64,000 nucleotides of DNA. It comes from Bacteroidota bacterium. GTDB lineage: Bacteria > Bacteroidota > Bacteroidia > Bacteroidales > CAIWKO01. The stretch's first letter is position 1. Each line of letters begins with the position of its first letter. Location of the stretch: NCBI GenBank assembly GCA_037133915.1, contig JBAXND010000015.1, positions 1 through 64,000 on the forward strand. The letters run 5' to 3'. This document shows, piece by piece, positions 45,180 to 54,238 of the stretch. A program made the position numbers and the translations under genes. The notes under the pieces are model-generated. The model was not told the DNA's origin. It worked only from the letters and a program-made list of their open reading frames with translations, and did no database searches.

Positions 45180-45458
45180 TTATTTTTTCTTTGCAACAAC
45201 TTTCTTGGCCGGAGCTTTCTTAGCAACAACTTTTTTTGCAGGAGCAGCTTTTTTAGCAACTACTTTTTTTGCAACAACTTTCTTAGCAACAACTTTTTTT
45301 GCTACTACTTTTTTAGCAACAACTTTTTTTGCTACTACTTTTTTAGCAACAACTTTTTTTGCTACTGCTTTTTTTGCTACTGCTTTTTTAGCAACAACTT
45401 TTTTTGCGGGGGCTTTTTTAGCCACGGCTTTTTTAACGGGAGCTTTTTTGGTTACCAT
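45180..45458 (-). CDS. Histone H1-like lysine/alanine repeat protein
   Basis: A 92-residue protein made entirely of the five-residue motif [15 protein letters not shown] ([12 protein letters not shown] at the start, [11 protein letters not shown] at the end). The repeats resemble the C-terminal tail of eukaryotic H1 and bacterial AlgP/Hc1-like proteins, which bind DNA through charge and can compact it. The DNA is a 15-base tandem repeat, so length is likely to vary between strains. There is no folded domain. A nucleoid-associated role is inferred; an unordered nucleic-acid chaperone is possible. The plus-strand antisense frame is an artefact of the repeat. Confidence 0.8.
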   Translation of the reverse strand: MVTKKAPVKKAVAKKAPAKKVVAKKAVAKKAVAKKVVAKKVVAKKVVAKKVVAKKVVAKKVVAKKVVAKKAAPAKKVVAKKAPAKKVVAKKK

Positions 45459-45482
45459 AATTCAAATTTTATAGTTAGGCAA

Positions 45483-45490
45483 CAAACTTA
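45483..45490 (-). promoter_or_regulatory. -7 box TAAGTTTG for the H1-like gene
   Basis: Exact TAnnTTTG match on the minus strand, 24 bases upstream of the ATG at 45458. Confidence 0.55.
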
Positions 45491-46266
45491 CCTAATAATT
45501 AATGCATAGCGTAACATTGGTAATACGAGTAATTCACAGTGCATTGTTAATAAACGTCTGATTTATTATTCATTCGCAAATTATTTTCAAACTTTTTATG
45601 CAATATTTTTTTTTACACATCACTAATATTATTTTTAGATGACCACACACACATACTGATTTTTCAATAGTTTCAGAAATTCATGAAAAATATTACCGAT
45701 TTTATTTTCGCAATATTATTTCTATTTACAAAATTCATTTTTTCATTTTTAATAATATTTTTTTCTTGCACTTTTAACTGAATTTTTTATCGTTTTTTTT
45801 TGAAAAAAGTTTTTTTTGAGAGATGGAAAAATATTTTTTTACAAGTGAACTTAAATTTTTCATCATAAAAACAATTCAGATTTGAAATGAAAAATGCTTT
45901 TTTATAAATTGAATTCATGCCTTTGAATTTTTACAAGAACCCACAATTCAAATTTCATTACCGCATAAAAATAAATTTCCCAATTTGGAACTTTAAGCAT
46001 TTTTAATTATATTTATCATTAAATTTGTTTCAATATTAAACTTTGTTGTCCAAAAGTTGGAAATTCTCCCAACATCCATACACGGCTAAATTAGCTTTTG
46101 AAAGTATTTTTTGCAGTATTATCAAGCATTCCAACGGTTTTTAGACAAGTTCTTCAAAGTAAGAATGATTTTTGATACATTACATTATCGGTCACATCAG
46201 CGGGCATGCCAGAATACTATTTTAGGCAGATTTCTCAAGGGCAATTACTCAAAAAAAAGTAAATAA
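45491..46266. other. Long AT-rich non-coding region
   Basis: About 780 bases, far richer in A and T than its surroundings, with many A and T runs and no convincing frame, tRNA or T-tailed hairpin. A TAAATTTG occurs at 46020-46027 but is 240 bases from the next gene. A short inverted repeat (GTTGG, CCAAC) sits near 46056-46073. Confidence 0.6.
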
Positions 46267-49200
46267 ATGGTAGCTGAAACGAAAACAAATAAAAGAACGC
46301 CTTTAATAAAGCATCATCAATTATTGATGATGTCTGTTATTTCGATTTCTGTTTTGACCGGAATTATTGGAATAACTGTTTTCACATTACGATTTGATTT
46401 TCATAACCCCGCTGTGGGGATACCGTTTATGGGTATTCACATTCTGATGGGGCCGGCACTTGCATATTTTCTTTATAAAGCAGTCCTTCATTTCAGAAAA
46501 AGAAATGAGGAAAAAATAGAGCATGCGGAAAGCAGGCTCGAAGAATCTGAAAAAAATGCCGAGCAGGCAAACGCCATCTATAAAGCGCTGTTCAATGCCA
46601 TTCCAGATATTAGTCGTATTACCGATAAAGACAATAAGGTTATTGCCGCCAATACTGCTTATTGTAAATTAATGGGGGTGCAGGAACATGAAATAATTGG
46701 CAAAAAAGTAAGCGTTTTCAAAGCATCAAATGAAAATGAAATCGTTGGTTTGAACCGTCAAATTTTTGAAACAGGTAGAACACAACGGCACGAAGTTTTT
46801 ATTGACAAGAACGATAGCCTGCAATATTTCGATTTAGTGGTAGCCCCCGTATTCAACAATCAATCGAGGGTTATAGCAACAGCCGGAATAGCACGGGATA
46901 TTACCAGTATGAAAGCGGCAAATTCAAGTCATCTGAAAAATATACGTCGCTTTCATTTGCTTACCATGGCTTATCAAAAATTAATTGAGCATGCTACCAT
47001 TGCAGAAGTATTTGGTACCGTAGGAGACCTTATAGAAAATTTGCTTTGGAATCCTATGATGATTATTTCCGTGCATGACCTTGACCAAAAAATCATCAAA
47101 ATTACCGATTCAAGAGGCTTTGGGACAAAAACCGGCTTGCTGAAAAAACTCACGGGTATTGAAATTAAATCTACGACATTTCCACTTGCCGTGATAGACG
47201 ATGATCTGGTAAAATCGTTTACTTCTCCGGAACTTAATCGGCTTAAGAATGGTTTGTATGACCTGGCCTGCCGGCAAATTGATGAACATATTTGTGAGAC
47301 GCTTGAACGTGAATTCGGGGTACAGCATGTTTATACTATTGGCTTTAATAATAATGAGATTTCTTATGGCAATATCAGTCTGTTGCTGAAGTCTTCACTT
47401 GAGGTTGAAGATATAAAACTTATTGAAGCCATCATTGCACTTGCGTCGACAGTGGCTTTTCGTAATGAAAAAATGGACGACCTGAGGAACAGCGAAGCCC
47501 GGAATAAAGACCTTATTACTTCAAGCCCGGTAATGGGATATTCACTGAACAGCTCAATGCAGCTGACATTTTGCACTGAATACTTTTTTAATTCAATGGG
47601 CTATAAACCCGACGAAATGCTTCTGAAGCCGATTCAAAATTTTCTCACAGAGGCTTCGGGAAAATATTTTGAAGATTACATTTACAGGAAAATTACTCAG
47701 GATGGAAGTTGCACCGGCGATGAGTTGCAATGGATCAAAGCAGACAGCAGCATCATGACAACCCTACATAATGGTATTGCCTATGGACGTGACGTTTCAA
47801 ACTCCAGCTCAACCATAGAGATACTCACTGATATTACGCCACGCAAAAAAGCAGAAGCGGCATTGCGGATTTCGGAAAATAAATACCGCTGTCTGATTCA
47901 ACAGGCCAAGGTGGGAATTGCCGAAGTAAGTTCACTTCACCGAATCATTTTTGCCAATGATGAGTTGGTAAATTTGTTGGGGTACGAGCTGTCGGAGCTC
48001 ATTAATAAAGACATCTTTGATTTATTTCGTGATGATGAAAAAATATGGGTGGAGCGAAATTTTGACAGGATGCAACGCGAAGTATCGCAAAATCTGGATG
48101 TAAAAGTGCAACTCAAAAATGGCAGTACTGCATATTTTCAAATTTCATCCACTCCGGTATTCAGTGAATCGGGCGAAACGCGTTCTATTATATTATATGT
48201 ATCCGATGTAACCGATCGCGAACTGGCCCGTCAGGAAATTATGCAACGGGAAGAATTCTTCCGGGCTCTTTATGAACAATCGCCCCTGCCCTATCACGCC
48301 ATGGATATTAATGGTATTATTATCGATGTAAATACAGCATGGCTTACTACTTTAGGTTATACCAAAAATGAAGTTATTGGAAAGCCATTGACTAATTTTC
48401 TTTACGGATTTACTACGGAACAATTTGCCGGAATTTTCAAAGATATTGTAGCAAAAGGCGGCGCCCAAAACCTGGAACGAATAGTTTTGCATAAATCAGG
48501 AGCAAAGCGAACCGTTATTGTAAATGCAAAAGTAGTGCTCGATAAAAATGGCAATTTTATTCAGTCGCATAGTATTTTGAATGATATCACCGACAAGAAA
48601 TTGGCAGAAGAAGAACTGGCACGCCTTCATGAAACGCTGGAGGAAGGAATCAAACAGCGCACGGCAAGCCTCGAAGAAGCAAATAAAGAACTTGATGCGT
48701 TCGCTTACTCGGTTTCGCACGATTTGCGCTCGCCCATCCGGCACATCAGCGGCTTTCTTGAATTGATGCAGTTGAAAAAGGGAACATTGGACGATAAAAC
48801 CAAAGAAAATTATATGCAAATCATTTTTGAATCGGCACACAAAATGGGAACCATGGTGGACGACCTGCTGCTGTTTTCTAAAATGTCACGAACCGAAATG
48901 AATAAGAAAAATATTAACATGACCGGACTGTTCAATACAATATACAATGAACTTACCGAGCATTTGAAGGCAAGAACAATAGAATTTAAAATTGATAATC
49001 TCCCCGAAGTCATTGCCGATACTTCAATGATACGGCTCGTTGTTACCAACCTGCTTTCTAATGCCATAAAATATAGTAGAAATGTTCTGGAGGCCACCAT
49101 TACCATTACTTCCGAAACCGACTCCGACAACAAGAAATATGTGTACATTATTGAAGATAACGGCGCCGGCTTTGATATGAACTATTATGATAAACTTTTT

Positions 49201-49356
49201 GGCGTTTTCCAGCGCTTACATTCCCAGTCAGAATTTGAAGGAACCGGTATAGGACTTGCAAATACCAAGAGAATTATACAGCGCCATGGAGGCAAAATAT
49301 GGGCGCAAAGCACACCGGGTTTAGGTGCCCGTTTTTCATTCAGTCTTCCGATGTAA
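46267..49356 (+). CDS. Multi-PAS membrane-anchored sensor histidine kinase
   Basis: 1029 residues. Two N-terminal transmembrane segments (VISISVLTGIIGITVFTL and IPFMGIHILMGPALAYFLY) with a short external loop precede a coiled coil. Then come a PAS domain (about 105-220), a GAF-like region (about 225-415) and three further PAS domains (about 420-530, 540-655 and 662-780). The kinase core has YSVSHDLRSPIRHISGF with phospho-acceptor H818, the N box LLSNAIKYSRN, IIEDNGAGFDM, LFGVFQRLHSQSEFEGTGIGLA and a G-rich GGKIWAQSTPG end. The last domain is complete. It is followed by a receiver-only regulator 26 bases downstream and a receiver-PAS-kinase-like gene, forming one signalling unit. The signal is unknown. 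Confidence 0.9.
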   Translation: MVAETKTNKRTPLIKHHQLLMMSVISISVLTGIIGITVFTLRFDFHNPAVGIPFMGIHILMGPALAYFLYKAVLHFRKRNEEKIEHAESRLEESEKNAEQANAIYKALFNAIPDISRITDKDNKVIAANTAYCKLMGVQEHEIIGKKVSVFKASNENEIVGLNRQIFETGRTQRHEVFIDKNDSLQYFDLVVAPVFNNQSRVIATAGIARDITSMKAANSSHLKNIRRFHLLTMAYQKLIEHATIAEVFGTVGDLIENLLWNPMMIISVHDLDQKIIKITDSRGFGTKTGLLKKLTGIEIKSTTFPLAVIDDDLVKSFTSPELNRLKNGLYDLACRQIDEHICETLEREFGVQHVYTIGFNNNEISYGNISLLLKSSLEVEDIKLIEAIIALASTVAFRNEKMDDLRNSEARNKDLITSSPVMGYSLNSSMQLTFCTEYFFNSMGYKPDEMLLKPIQNFLTEASGKYFEDYIYRKITQDGSCTGDELQWIKADSSIMTTLHNGIAYGRDVSNSSSTIEILTDITPRKKAEAALRISENKYRCLIQQAKVGIAEVSSLHRIIFANDELVNLLGYELSELINKDIFDLFRDDEKIWVERNFDRMQREVSQNLDVKVQLKNGSTAYFQISSTPVFSESGETRSIILYVSDVTDRELARQEIMQREEFFRALYEQSPLPYHAMDINGIIIDVNTAWLTTLGYTKNEVIGKPLTNFLYGFTTEQFAGIFKDIVAKGGAQNLERIVLHKSGAKRTVIVNAKVVLDKNGNFIQSHSILNDITDKKLAEEELARLHETLEEGIKQRTASLEEANKELDAFAYSVSHDLRSPIRHISGFLELMQLKKGTLDDKTKENYMQIIFESAHKMGTMVDDLLLFSKMSRTEMNKKNINMTGLFNTIYNELTEHLKARTIEFKIDNLPEVIADTSMIRLVVTNLLSNAIKYSRNVLEATITITSETDSDNKKYVYIIEDNGAGFDMNYYDKLFGVFQRLHSQSEFEGTGIGLANTKRIIQRHGGKIWAQSTPGLGARFSFSLPM

Positions 49357-49382
49357 TAAAAAAAATTAATTTCGCAAAAGCT

Positions 49383-49820
49383 ATGAACAAAAAATCAATT
49401 CTTATCGTAGACGACAACCGCCTCGATGCCGACCTCATTCAGTTGGCAATCGATGAATGCGGCATGAATGTAAAGTCAACATTCATTGAAGACAGTCCGG
49501 ATGTTATGCACTACCTGCATGCCATTGAACCGGGCTCCGGGACGCTTCCGAGCCTTATTCTTCTCGACCTCAAAATGCCAAAAATGGATGGCATGGAATT
49601 ATTGACTTTGCTTAAGTCAGATGAAACCAGCTCACGAATTCCCGTCGTTATACTATCATCGTCTGAACAACCCTGCGATATTGAATGTACTATAAAATCA
49701 TCGGCAAATGCCTACATTGTAAAACCATTTGATTACAGCGAATTGTGCAATGTTTTAAAACAGACATTGCAGTTTTGGCTAAATGTAAATACGGGCTCTT
49801 TTGAATTAGAACAAATCTAA
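49383..49820 (+). CDS. CheY/Rcp1-like single-domain response regulator
   Basis: A receiver domain only: SILIVDDNRLDADLIQLA (acidic pocket), the phospho-acceptor aspartate in LILLDLKMPKMDGMEL, VILSSSEQP and the conserved lysine in AYIVKPFDYSEL. The shape (long loop with SGTLPSLILLDL) is that of Rcp1-like regulators of phytochrome-type kinases. The longer frame from 49299 overlaps the end of the kinase gene; ATG 49383 (MNKKSILIVDD) is the family-like start and leaves a 26-base gap. It is 11 bases before the next gene. Confidence 0.9.
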   Translation: MNKKSILIVDDNRLDADLIQLAIDECGMNVKSTFIEDSPDVMHYLHAIEPGSGTLPSLILLDLKMPKMDGMELLTLLKSDETSSRIPVVILSSSEQPCDIECTIKSSANAYIVKPFDYSELCNVLKQTLQFWLNVNTGSFELEQI

Positions 49821-49831
49821 CATTATTGACC

Positions 49832-51355
49832 ATGGAAAAACCAATAAAAATACTGCACCTCGAAGACGATAAACTGGATATTGAACTCGTAAAAGCACTC
49901 CTGATAGGCGAAAACCTGCTCTTTGATATGAAAGTAGTCGAGTCCAAACAGGATTATACCGCTGCCCTGAAATATGAGCTACCCGATGTAATTCTTTCCG
50001 ATTTCTCACTACCATCATTCGACGGATTCAAAGCATTGGAAATCGCCTCAGTTAAAGCGCCTGATGTTCCCTTTATTTTCGTTTCGGGCGTTATGGGCGA
50101 AGATGCTGCTATAGAAAGCATGACCCGGGGCGCTACCGATTATGTACTGAAAACAAAAATGCAACGGCTCGTTCCGGCAATAAAGCGTGCGCTGGAAGAA
50201 CGCAAAGACAAACTGATTGCCGAGCAAAGCAAAGCCGCACTTATCAAGAGCGAAAAGAAATACAGGCTTATTGCAGAAAATTCGCTTGACCTGATTTGTC
50301 TGCATGAAATTGATGGCCGATACACGTATGTTTCGGCTGCTGCCAAAAAATTACTTGGTTATAATCCCGAAGAGCTTATTGACTCCACACCTTATAAGTA
50401 TATTCATCCCGAAGACAGCGACATGGTGCGCATCAGCTCCCATCTTAAAGCCGTAACCGGTCAAACAGGCAATCGCGTTGAATACCGCATCAAACACAAA
50501 GACGGTCACTACGTGTGGGTGGAGACCCTCGCACAACCAATTACCGACAGCGATAACAATGTTGTGGAAGTGCAGAGCGTTTCCCGCGATATTACCGAGC
50601 GAAAAAATGAAAAAGAAATTCTTGAGAAAATAAACTTCCAGCTTGAAGAAAAAATAAAAGAACGCAATAAGCACCTGATGAAGTATTTCAATGAACTTGA
50701 AACCATACAGGCAACGTTTACCAACGATTACAATAAGCCACTTCAATATATTCAGGAAGCGGTGAATACGCTTAAAACGTCTATTACGGAAATTACGCCG
50801 GCACAATGCACCCATCAGCTTAACCATCTTTCGGATATGGTGAACCTGATGAAAAATAACATCGAGCAGCTTCGCTTGCTCAAAGACCTGTGCAGCCGCG
50901 ACCTTGACCTCGCTGATATCAACATTACGGAAATAGCCAATAAACTCGCCGAAAAAATTTCGAAAAACTTTAAGGATAAAGAATTTCGTTTCAAAGTCGA
51001 TGCAAAAATGAAAGCATACGGCGATAAGGAACTGGTAACGATGGCGCTTGAAAATCTTATTTCAAATGCCGCCCGCTTTACCACGCGAAAAGAAAAAGCA
51101 AAAATTTACATTGGCACCGAAGAATATCAGGGGCGCCCCATGTTTTTTATCAAAGATAACGGCATTGGTTTCGACATGGTAGACGCTCAAAATGTTTTCA
51201 AACCATTCCGGCATTACAAACCGGGAGCCAAATCGTCAGGTGCCGGACTTGCCATCGTAAGCCGCATTATCAACATTCATGGCGGTACCATTGTAACCGA
51301 CTCTATGCCCGGAAAAGGCGCGGCGTTCTATTTTACGTTTGCCGAAAAAGAATAA
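49832..51355 (+). CDS. Receiver-PAS-histidine-kinase-like protein without phospho-acceptor His
   Basis: 507 residues. A receiver domain (IKILHLEDDKLDIELV, DVILSDFSLPSFDG, FVSGVMGEDAAIESM, YVLKTKMQRL) is joined to a PAS domain with a PAC end (YRLIAENSLDLICLHEIDGRY, VQSVSRDITERK), a coiled coil, a DHp-like helix and an HATPase domain (ALENLISNAARFT, IKDNGIGFDM, SSGAGLAIVSRI). The DHp position usually written FSHELRTPL reads FTNDYNKPL, so the phospho-acceptor histidine is asparagine 298. The ATP-binding domain is intact. The start is ATG 49832; TTG 49826 would add two residues. It is last in the three-gene signalling unit and likely acts as a non-phosphorylating partner or phospho-signal integrator. 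Confidence 0.88.
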   Translation: MEKPIKILHLEDDKLDIELVKALLIGENLLFDMKVVESKQDYTAALKYELPDVILSDFSLPSFDGFKALEIASVKAPDVPFIFVSGVMGEDAAIESMTRGATDYVLKTKMQRLVPAIKRALEERKDKLIAEQSKAALIKSEKKYRLIAENSLDLICLHEIDGRYTYVSAAAKKLLGYNPEELIDSTPYKYIHPEDSDMVRISSHLKAVTGQTGNRVEYRIKHKDGHYVWVETLAQPITDSDNNVVEVQSVSRDITERKNEKEILEKINFQLEEKIKERNKHLMKYFNELETIQATFTNDYNKPLQYIQEAVNTLKTSITEITPAQCTHQLNHLSDMVNLMKNNIEQLRLLKDLCSRDLDLADINITEIANKLAEKISKNFKDKEFRFKVDAKMKAYGDKELVTMALENLISNAARFTTRKEKAKIYIGTEEYQGRPMFFIKDNGIGFDMVDAQNVFKPFRHYKPGAKSSGAGLAIVSRIINIHGGTIVTDSMPGKGAAFYFTFAEKE

Positions 51356-51387
51356 TTCTAAGAAAAAATTCGCAGGCACCATTTTAT

Positions 51388-51419
51388 GCGTAATACTTTT
51401 TTGCAAAAAAGTATTACGC
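51388..51419. terminator. 32-base perfect palindrome between convergent genes
   Basis: GCGTAATACTTTTTTG followed by its exact reverse complement, ending directly at the rimO stop codon. It has T-rich arms on both strands and probably terminates both transcripts. Confidence 0.7.
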
Positions 51420-52727
51420 TCAGTTTACCTTTCCAAACAGGTCATGAACATCGTTGCCTGTAATCGTGACATCATAAAATGTGCCCGGTAAAAGAACCTT
51501 GTTCTTTTTGAGAATAAGCACTTCGTTATCAATTTCGGGTGAGTCGAATTCGGTACGGCCAATATAATAATCGCCTTCGGCGCCGTCAATAACCACCTTC
51601 AACGTTTTTCCGACAAAGACCGCATTGTTTTTTTCCGAAATGGATTGCTGCAATTCCATGATTTCGCCAAGGCGACGATTTTTTATGGCAGGGGAAATAT
51701 TATCGTTCAGTTCGTACGCGGCCGTTCCCTCTTCAGCTGAGTATGCAAACACACCCAGTCTTTCGAAACGTGATTCTTCAATAAATTTAAGCAATTCCTT
51801 ATGCTCCTTTTCCGTTTCACCGGGATAACCTGTAATTAACGTGGTCCGCAACGCCACACCCGGAATCACTTTTCGTATGTGTTCTACCAGCTCGCGTGTT
51901 TCCTTGCCGCCCAATACCCGCTTCATCGACGTCAAAATACGGTCGCTGATGTGTTGTAAAGGAATGTCGATGTACTTGCAAATATTCTGATGGCTGTTGA
52001 TAGCTTCCAGAACATCATCGGGAAATCCTGCCGGAAACGTATAATGCAGTCGTATCCATTCAATCCCGTTAATCTGCGAAAGCGCATCGAGCAATGAGCC
52101 GAGCATTCGTTTTTTATAGATATCGAGACCGTACCAGGTGGTATCCTGCGCCACTACGAACAATTCCTTAACACCACGCGAGGCAAGCATGCGGGCTTCG
52201 TCAAGAATTTCTTCCTGCGGACGCGAAATATTTTTTCCGCGTATCAGCGGAATAGCGCAGAACGAACAACTGCGGTCGCAGCCTTCGGCAATTTTAAGAT
52301 ACGCATAATGCGAAGGCGTTGTAAGCATACGCAATAATTCACCGCCGGGTGTTGAATCGGCAGAAACACCTATAGATTTAAGCAAGGCATCGGTATCGGC
52401 AACGCCATACCAGCCGTCTACTTCAGGTATTTCATTTTTCAGTTCATCGCGATAGCGCTGAGAAAGACAGCCCATCACGAACAGTTTCTTGATTTTATTA
52501 TTTTTCTTCGCTTCCGCAAAACGCAATATGGTATCGACAGATTCCTGTTTGGCATCGCTAACAAAACCGCAGGTATTGATAATGGCCATGTCGGTCAGTA
52601 AATCGGAATCATGAACCACGGCAATACCCGATGCATTCAACTTTCCCATCAGCCATTCGGAGTCAACCAGGTTTTTAGAACAACCCAATGTAACAACATT
52701 TACATTTTTGATTTTTGCAGCACGCAT
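51420..52727 (-). CDS. rimO: Ribosomal protein S12 methylthiotransferase RimO
   Basis: A radical-SAM methylthiotransferase that modifies an aspartate of ribosomal protein S12. N-terminal MTTase domain with VVTLGCSKNLVDSE (C16), INTCGFVSDAK and VMGCLSQRY, which bind one [4Fe-4S] cluster. The radical SAM CxxxCxxC is in EGCDRSCSFCAIPLIRG, followed by ELFVVAQDTTWYG, the IRLHYTFPAGFPD and DIPLQHISDRIL motifs and a C-terminal TRAM domain with DSPEIDNEVL. Length 435 residues fits RimO and not the larger MiaB. It lies downstream of ftsY with a repeat between. Confidence 0.94.
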   Translation of the reverse strand: MRAAKIKNVNVVTLGCSKNLVDSEWLMGKLNASGIAVVHDSDLLTDMAIINTCGFVSDAKQESVDTILRFAEAKKNNKIKKLFVMGCLSQRYRDELKNEIPEVDGWYGVADTDALLKSIGVSADSTPGGELLRMLTTPSHYAYLKIAEGCDRSCSFCAIPLIRGKNISRPQEEILDEARMLASRGVKELFVVAQDTTWYGLDIYKKRMLGSLLDALSQINGIEWIRLHYTFPAGFPDDVLEAINSHQNICKYIDIPLQHISDRILTSMKRVLGGKETRELVEHIRKVIPGVALRTTLITGYPGETEKEHKELLKFIEESRFERLGVFAYSAEEGTAAYELNDNISPAIKNRRLGEIMELQQSISEKNNAVFVGKTLKVVIDGAEGDYYIGRTEFDSPEIDNEVLILKKNKVLLPGTFYDVTITGNDVHDLFGKVN

Positions 52728-52754
52728 CAGTAAAATAGATTTTAATTTAAACTA

Positions 52755-52820
52755 TCCGCACCCTGAGCCTGTCGAAGGGTGCCTCTCCTATCCGCACCCT
52801 GAGTTTACCGAAGGGCCGGT
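52755..52820. repeat. Two copies of a short palindromic intergenic element
   Basis: CCGCACCCTGAGCCTGTCGAAGGGTG is written first and a variant with TTTACCGAAGGG follows. Each has CACCCT and AGGGTG-like arms, the widespread CCTGAGCCTGTCGAAGG dispersed element seen in many bacterial genomes. It lies between ftsY and rimO. Confidence 0.8.
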
Positions 52821-52821
52821 A

Positions 52822-53772
52822 CTAATTAAATAGAGAATCGACAAACTCAAGACGGTTAAAAACCTGGAGATCTCCGATTTTTTCGCCCACGCCGATATAT
52901 TTGATTGGAATACGAAATTCGTCTGAAATGCCAATAACTACGCCGCCTTTGGCTGTACCATCGAGCTTGGTAAGAACAAGCGCCGTAACGTCGGTGGCAG
53001 CCGTGAACTGTTTTGCCTGTTCAATGGCATTCTGTCCGGTGGATGCATCAAGCACCAAAAGTACCTCATGCGGGGCATCGGCAAGCACTTTATTCATCAC
53101 CTTTTTTATCTTCGCCAGCTCATTCATCAGATTAATCTTGTTATGAAGGCGGCCAGCAGTATCAATAATGACCACATCGGCGCCACTGGCTTTCGCTGCT
53201 GTTACGGTGTCAAAGGCAACCGAAGCAGGGTCGGCATTCATGCCATGACTTACAATGGGCACACCAACGCGCTCCGACCAAATAGTAAGCTGGTCAACGG
53301 CGGCAGCCCTGAAAGTATCGGCAGCGCCCAGACAGACAGATTTACCGGCTTTTTTGAACTGATATGCGAGCTTGCCAATGGTGGTTGTTTTGCCAACACC
53401 ATTTACGCCAACCACCATAATAACATATGGTTTTACGCCTTCGGGAACAGTAAATTCAGTAAGATCGGCCGTATTATTTTCGCCCATCAGGGCAGCAATT
53501 TCTTCTTTAAGAATGCCGTTAAGCTCGGCAGTCCCCAGATATTTGTCGCGGGCTACACGAGCCTCAATGCGTTTAATAATGCGCAGCGTGGTTGAAACGC
53601 CGACATCAGATGAAATCAGAATTTCTTCAAGCTTATCAAGAACATCATCATCCACCTTCGATTTGCCGGCCACAGCTTTTGAAAGCTTGGAAAAAAAACT
53701 CTCTTTGGTCCTGGAAAGACCTTTATCAAGATTTTCTTTCTTATCTTTTGAAAATATACTGAATAAACCCAT
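52822..53772 (-). CDS. ftsY: Signal recognition particle receptor FtsY
   Basis: The SRP receptor GTPase that delivers ribosome-nascent chains to the membrane. A short acidic/basic N-terminal A region (FSKDKKENLDKGLSRTKESF), an N domain helical bundle, and the G domain with MVVGVNGVGKTTTIGKLA (G1), AADTFRAAAVDQL, VIIDTAGRLHNKINLM (G3), LTKLDGTAKGGV (G4) and GVGEKIGDLQVF (end). At 316 residues it is compact, as in other Bacteroidota where the A domain is short. It lies in the order rpmG-DUF4295-ftsY-rimO on the minus strand. Confidence 0.95.
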   Translation of the reverse strand: MGLFSIFSKDKKENLDKGLSRTKESFFSKLSKAVAGKSKVDDDVLDKLEEILISSDVGVSTTLRIIKRIEARVARDKYLGTAELNGILKEEIAALMGENNTADLTEFTVPEGVKPYVIMVVGVNGVGKTTTIGKLAYQFKKAGKSVCLGAADTFRAAAVDQLTIWSERVGVPIVSHGMNADPASVAFDTVTAAKASGADVVIIDTAGRLHNKINLMNELAKIKKVMNKVLADAPHEVLLVLDASTGQNAIEQAKQFTAATDVTALVLTKLDGTAKGGVVIGISDEFRIPIKYIGVGEKIGDLQVFNRLEFVDSLFN

Positions 53773-53807
53773 GGCAAATCGTTAAAAAAAATGGAGTTGT
53801 AAGATAT

Positions 53808-53841
53808 AAAAAAAGCCTTTCTTCCGACAGAAAAGCTTTAA
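53808..53841 (-). terminator. Terminator between DUF4295 and ftsY
   Basis: On the minus strand, AAAGCTTTTCT pairs with AGAAAGGCTTT (one mismatch) around TGTCGGA-type loop bases, followed by a long T run. It lies upstream of the ftsY start, so it separates the ribosomal genes from ftsY or attenuates ftsY. Confidence 0.7.
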
Positions 53842-53860
53842 CCTAATACGTTCAGTTATC

Positions 53861-54013
53861 CTAGCGTTTTTCCAAAAATTCTTTTACAGCATCGTTCGGT
53901 ACAATACTTTCTTTAAAAACGTATGCGCCCGTTTTCGGGGATTTAACCATGCGGATAACCTTAGCAAAAGCTTTAGTTGTGGTTTGCAGAGATGCAACTG
54001 TTTTCTTTGCCAT
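53861..54013 (-). CDS. DUF4295 small ribosome-linked protein
   Basis: A 50-residue frame, read directly: it begins MAKKTVASLQTTTKAFAKVI, continues with RMVKSPKTGAYVFKESIVP and ends NDAVKEFLEKR before TAG. This is the DUF4295 family, a short basic protein conserved in Bacteroidota next to rpmG (L33) and rpmB. Its function is not known to me; the position and charge suggest a role with the ribosome. It starts 8 bases after the rpmG stop, so it is co-translated with it. Confidence 0.9.
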   Translation of the reverse strand: MAKKTVASLQTTTKAFAKVIRMVKSPKTGAYVFKESIVPNDAVKEFLEKR

Positions 54014-54021
54014 AGCTCAGT

Positions 54022-54210
54022 TTATTTTATTTCTTTATGAATAGTGTACTTTTTCAGAATGGAATTGTATTTTTTCAGTTCCAGACGTTCGGGGGTATTC
54101 TTTTTGTTCTTCATCGAAACGTAGCGCGATGTACCCGGCATTCCGCTGGTTTTATGTTCGGTGCATTCCAGGATAACCTGTATTCTTGCGTCTTTACTCT
54201 TCTTTGCCAT
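54022..54210 (-). CDS. rpmG: 50S ribosomal protein L33
   Basis: A 62-residue basic protein with the L33 signature: [20 protein letters not shown], then [15 protein letters not shown] and a C-terminal [11 protein letters not shown]33 binds near the E site of the large subunit. The Zn-ligand cysteine pairs of the C+ form are absent (only one Cys), so this is the zinc-free form. In many Bacteroidota rpmB (L28) precedes rpmG; here the promoter lies directly upstream of rpmG and rpmB is not in the window. Confidence 0.94.
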   Translation of the reverse strand: MAKKSKDARIQVILECTEHKTSGMPGTSRYVSMKNKKNTPERLELKKYNSILKKYTIHKEIK

Positions 54211-54238
54211 TGCCTTTACTATATTTATTTTGAGCGTG

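Noticed and set aside
45139..45474. Plus-strand frame of FLATTFFAT repeats
   Set aside because: It is the exact antisense of the KKVVA repeat gene, which has a promoter and a typical protein composition.
49299..49382. Longer start for the CheY-like regulator
   Set aside because: The extra 28 residues overlap the histidine kinase end and show no conservation with receiver domains.
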